Shown in pieces: positions 6,203 to 7,014 of a stretch of DNA of 7,014 nt. The notes under the pieces were generated by a model. It did not search any database. It worked only from the letters and a program-made list of their open reading frames with translations, and had not been told where the DNA came from. The DNA lies in contig DPOH01000087.1 in NCBI GenBank assembly GCA_003539755.1, positions 1 to 7,014 of the forward strand, read 5' to 3'. Numbering within the stretch: position 1 is the stretch's first letter; every line of letters begins with the position of its first letter. This DNA is from Clostridium sp. Its GTDB lineage: Bacteria > Bacillota > Clostridia > Clostridiales > Clostridiaceae. Made by a program: the position numbers and the translations under genes.

Positions 6203-7014
6203 AAATTTAGTATCCATAATATTAAAAGTATTAAAGTATTTTTGCTTAACATTAGGCTCATTAGTAGCAGTTATTCCAGTAGCAGTGTGCATTATTACAG
6301 CACTTAAAACTGATGAAGAATATCAGACTACAAGTGCTATGGATTTACCAAAAAGTTGGTCTTATTTTGAAAATTTTGTAATTGCATTTAAAAAGGCTAA
6401 TATGCTTAATGGTTTTAAAAATACACTTATAGTTTTAATTGTTGTTGTTACAGCATCTGTATTAATGGGAGCTATGATAGCTTATGTTTTAAATAGATTT
6501 AAGTTTAAAGGTAATGCACTTATTAGAAACTTATTCTTATTTGCTACATTTATTCCAGGAATAGCAACTCAGGTTACAGTTTATCAAATAATGTATAGCT
6601 TAAATTTAGTAAATTCTCTTGTAGGATATATGATTGTAATGACAGGAACTGATGTAATTTCAATATATATATTCCTTCAATTCTTTGAAAGTCTTCCAAA
6701 ATCATTGGATGAATCAGCAATATTAGATGGATGCACATATTTTGGAGTTTTCTTTAAAATATTATTTCCATTACTAAGACCAGCAATTGTTACTGTAATG
6801 ATATTAAAGAGTGTAGCAGTTTATAACGAATATTATTTATCAAATTTATATCTTCAATCTAAAGATTTAGGAACTATTTCAACAGCACTTTATACATTTA
6901 CTGGTCCTTATGGAAGTCAGTACAATTATATTTGTGCAGGAGTACTTATTACAATAATTCCAGCTTTAATTATTTTCTTAATATTCCAAAAACAAATTTA
7001 CAATGGACTTACTC
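6189..7014 (+). CDS. ABC sugar transporter permease, MalG/MsmG type (cut by window end)
   Basis: The reading frame is open from ATG 6189 to the window end, giving 275 residues with no stop. It begins MKERKNLVSIILKVLKYF and shows six predicted membrane segments, the first about 17-39 and the last about 246-268. The ATPase-docking EAA loop is ESAILDGCTYFGVFFKILFP (175-194), with Ser for the first Ala and FP for LP, variants that I recall as common in MalG-type subunits. The window ends at ...QKQIYNGLT; this family usually closes with a few more residues after a similar motif, so probably only about ten residues are missing. It forms the translocation channel with the MalF-type subunit, whose gene it overlaps by 14 bases. 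The ATP-hydrolysing subunit is not encoded in the window. A further operon gene may follow beyond 7014. Confidence 0.92.
   Translation, partial: MKERKNLVSIILKVLKYFCLTLGSLVAVIPVAVCIITALKTDEEYQTTSAMDLPKSWSYFENFVIAFKKANMLNGFKNTLIVLIVVVTASVLMGAMIAYVLNRFKFKGNALIRNLFLFATFIPGIATQVTVYQIMYSLNLVNSLVGYMIVMTGTDVISIYIFLQFFESLPKSLDESAILDGCTYFGVFFKILFPLLRPAIVTVMILKSVAVYNEYYLSNLYLQSKDLGTISTALYTFTGPYGSQYNYICAGVLITIIPALIIFLIFQKQIYNGLT

Noticed and set aside
6073..6261. Antisense open frame of 62 codons rich in Phe and Ser
   Set aside because: It is the reverse of the Lys-rich tail codons of the MalF-type gene; the Phe/Ser run reflects the purine tract, not a real membrane protein.
1..7014. CRISPR array, tRNA, rRNA, phage or complete insertion-sequence genes
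   Set aside because: No regularly spaced long repeats, no cloverleaf-like segments and no transposase, integrase or phage reading frame were seen on either strand.

Overview
The window is strongly AT-rich with A/T-ending codons, and every start has a strong GGAGG-type ribosome binding site. Together with the protein families present, this suggests a low-GC Gram-positive bacterium, most likely a Clostridium-like Firmicute. That is an inference from composition and gene style; no marker gene is present.

Layout: positions 1-350 are a non-coding, very AT-rich leader with repeats and a plausible promoter. Five genes follow, all on the + strand with short gaps or overlaps, so they look like one operon: (1) a cytoplasmic GH36 alpha-galactosidase (351-2546); (2) a GH130 beta-mannoside phosphorylase (2582-3598); (3) a lipoprotein sugar-binding protein of an ABC importer (3637-5025); (4) a MalF-type permease (5156-6202); (5) a MalG-type permease (6189 to the window end, cut just before its expected C-terminus). 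The largest internal gap (5026-5155) holds a long inverted repeat. No transcription terminator is visible.

Reading of the system (inference): the binding protein and two permeases import an oligosaccharide that carries alpha-galactosyl groups. The alpha-galactosidase then removes galactose inside the cell. The GH130 enzyme splits the bared beta-mannosyl chain with phosphate, giving mannose-1-phosphate without spending ATP on that sugar. The natural substrate would be galactomannan or galactoglucomannan oligosaccharides from plant hemicellulose. The ATP-binding subunit, any mannobiose epimerase, endo-mannanase, phosphomannomutase and regulator are not in this window.

The most interesting non-coding signals are the inverted-repeat element between the binding-protein and permease genes, which could be a small mobile element or an mRNA-stabilising structure, and the repeated TTAATTAA-centred motif spaced 32 bp apart upstream of the operon. 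I see no clearly new gene family; the novelty, if any, lies in the gene combination and these non-coding elements.
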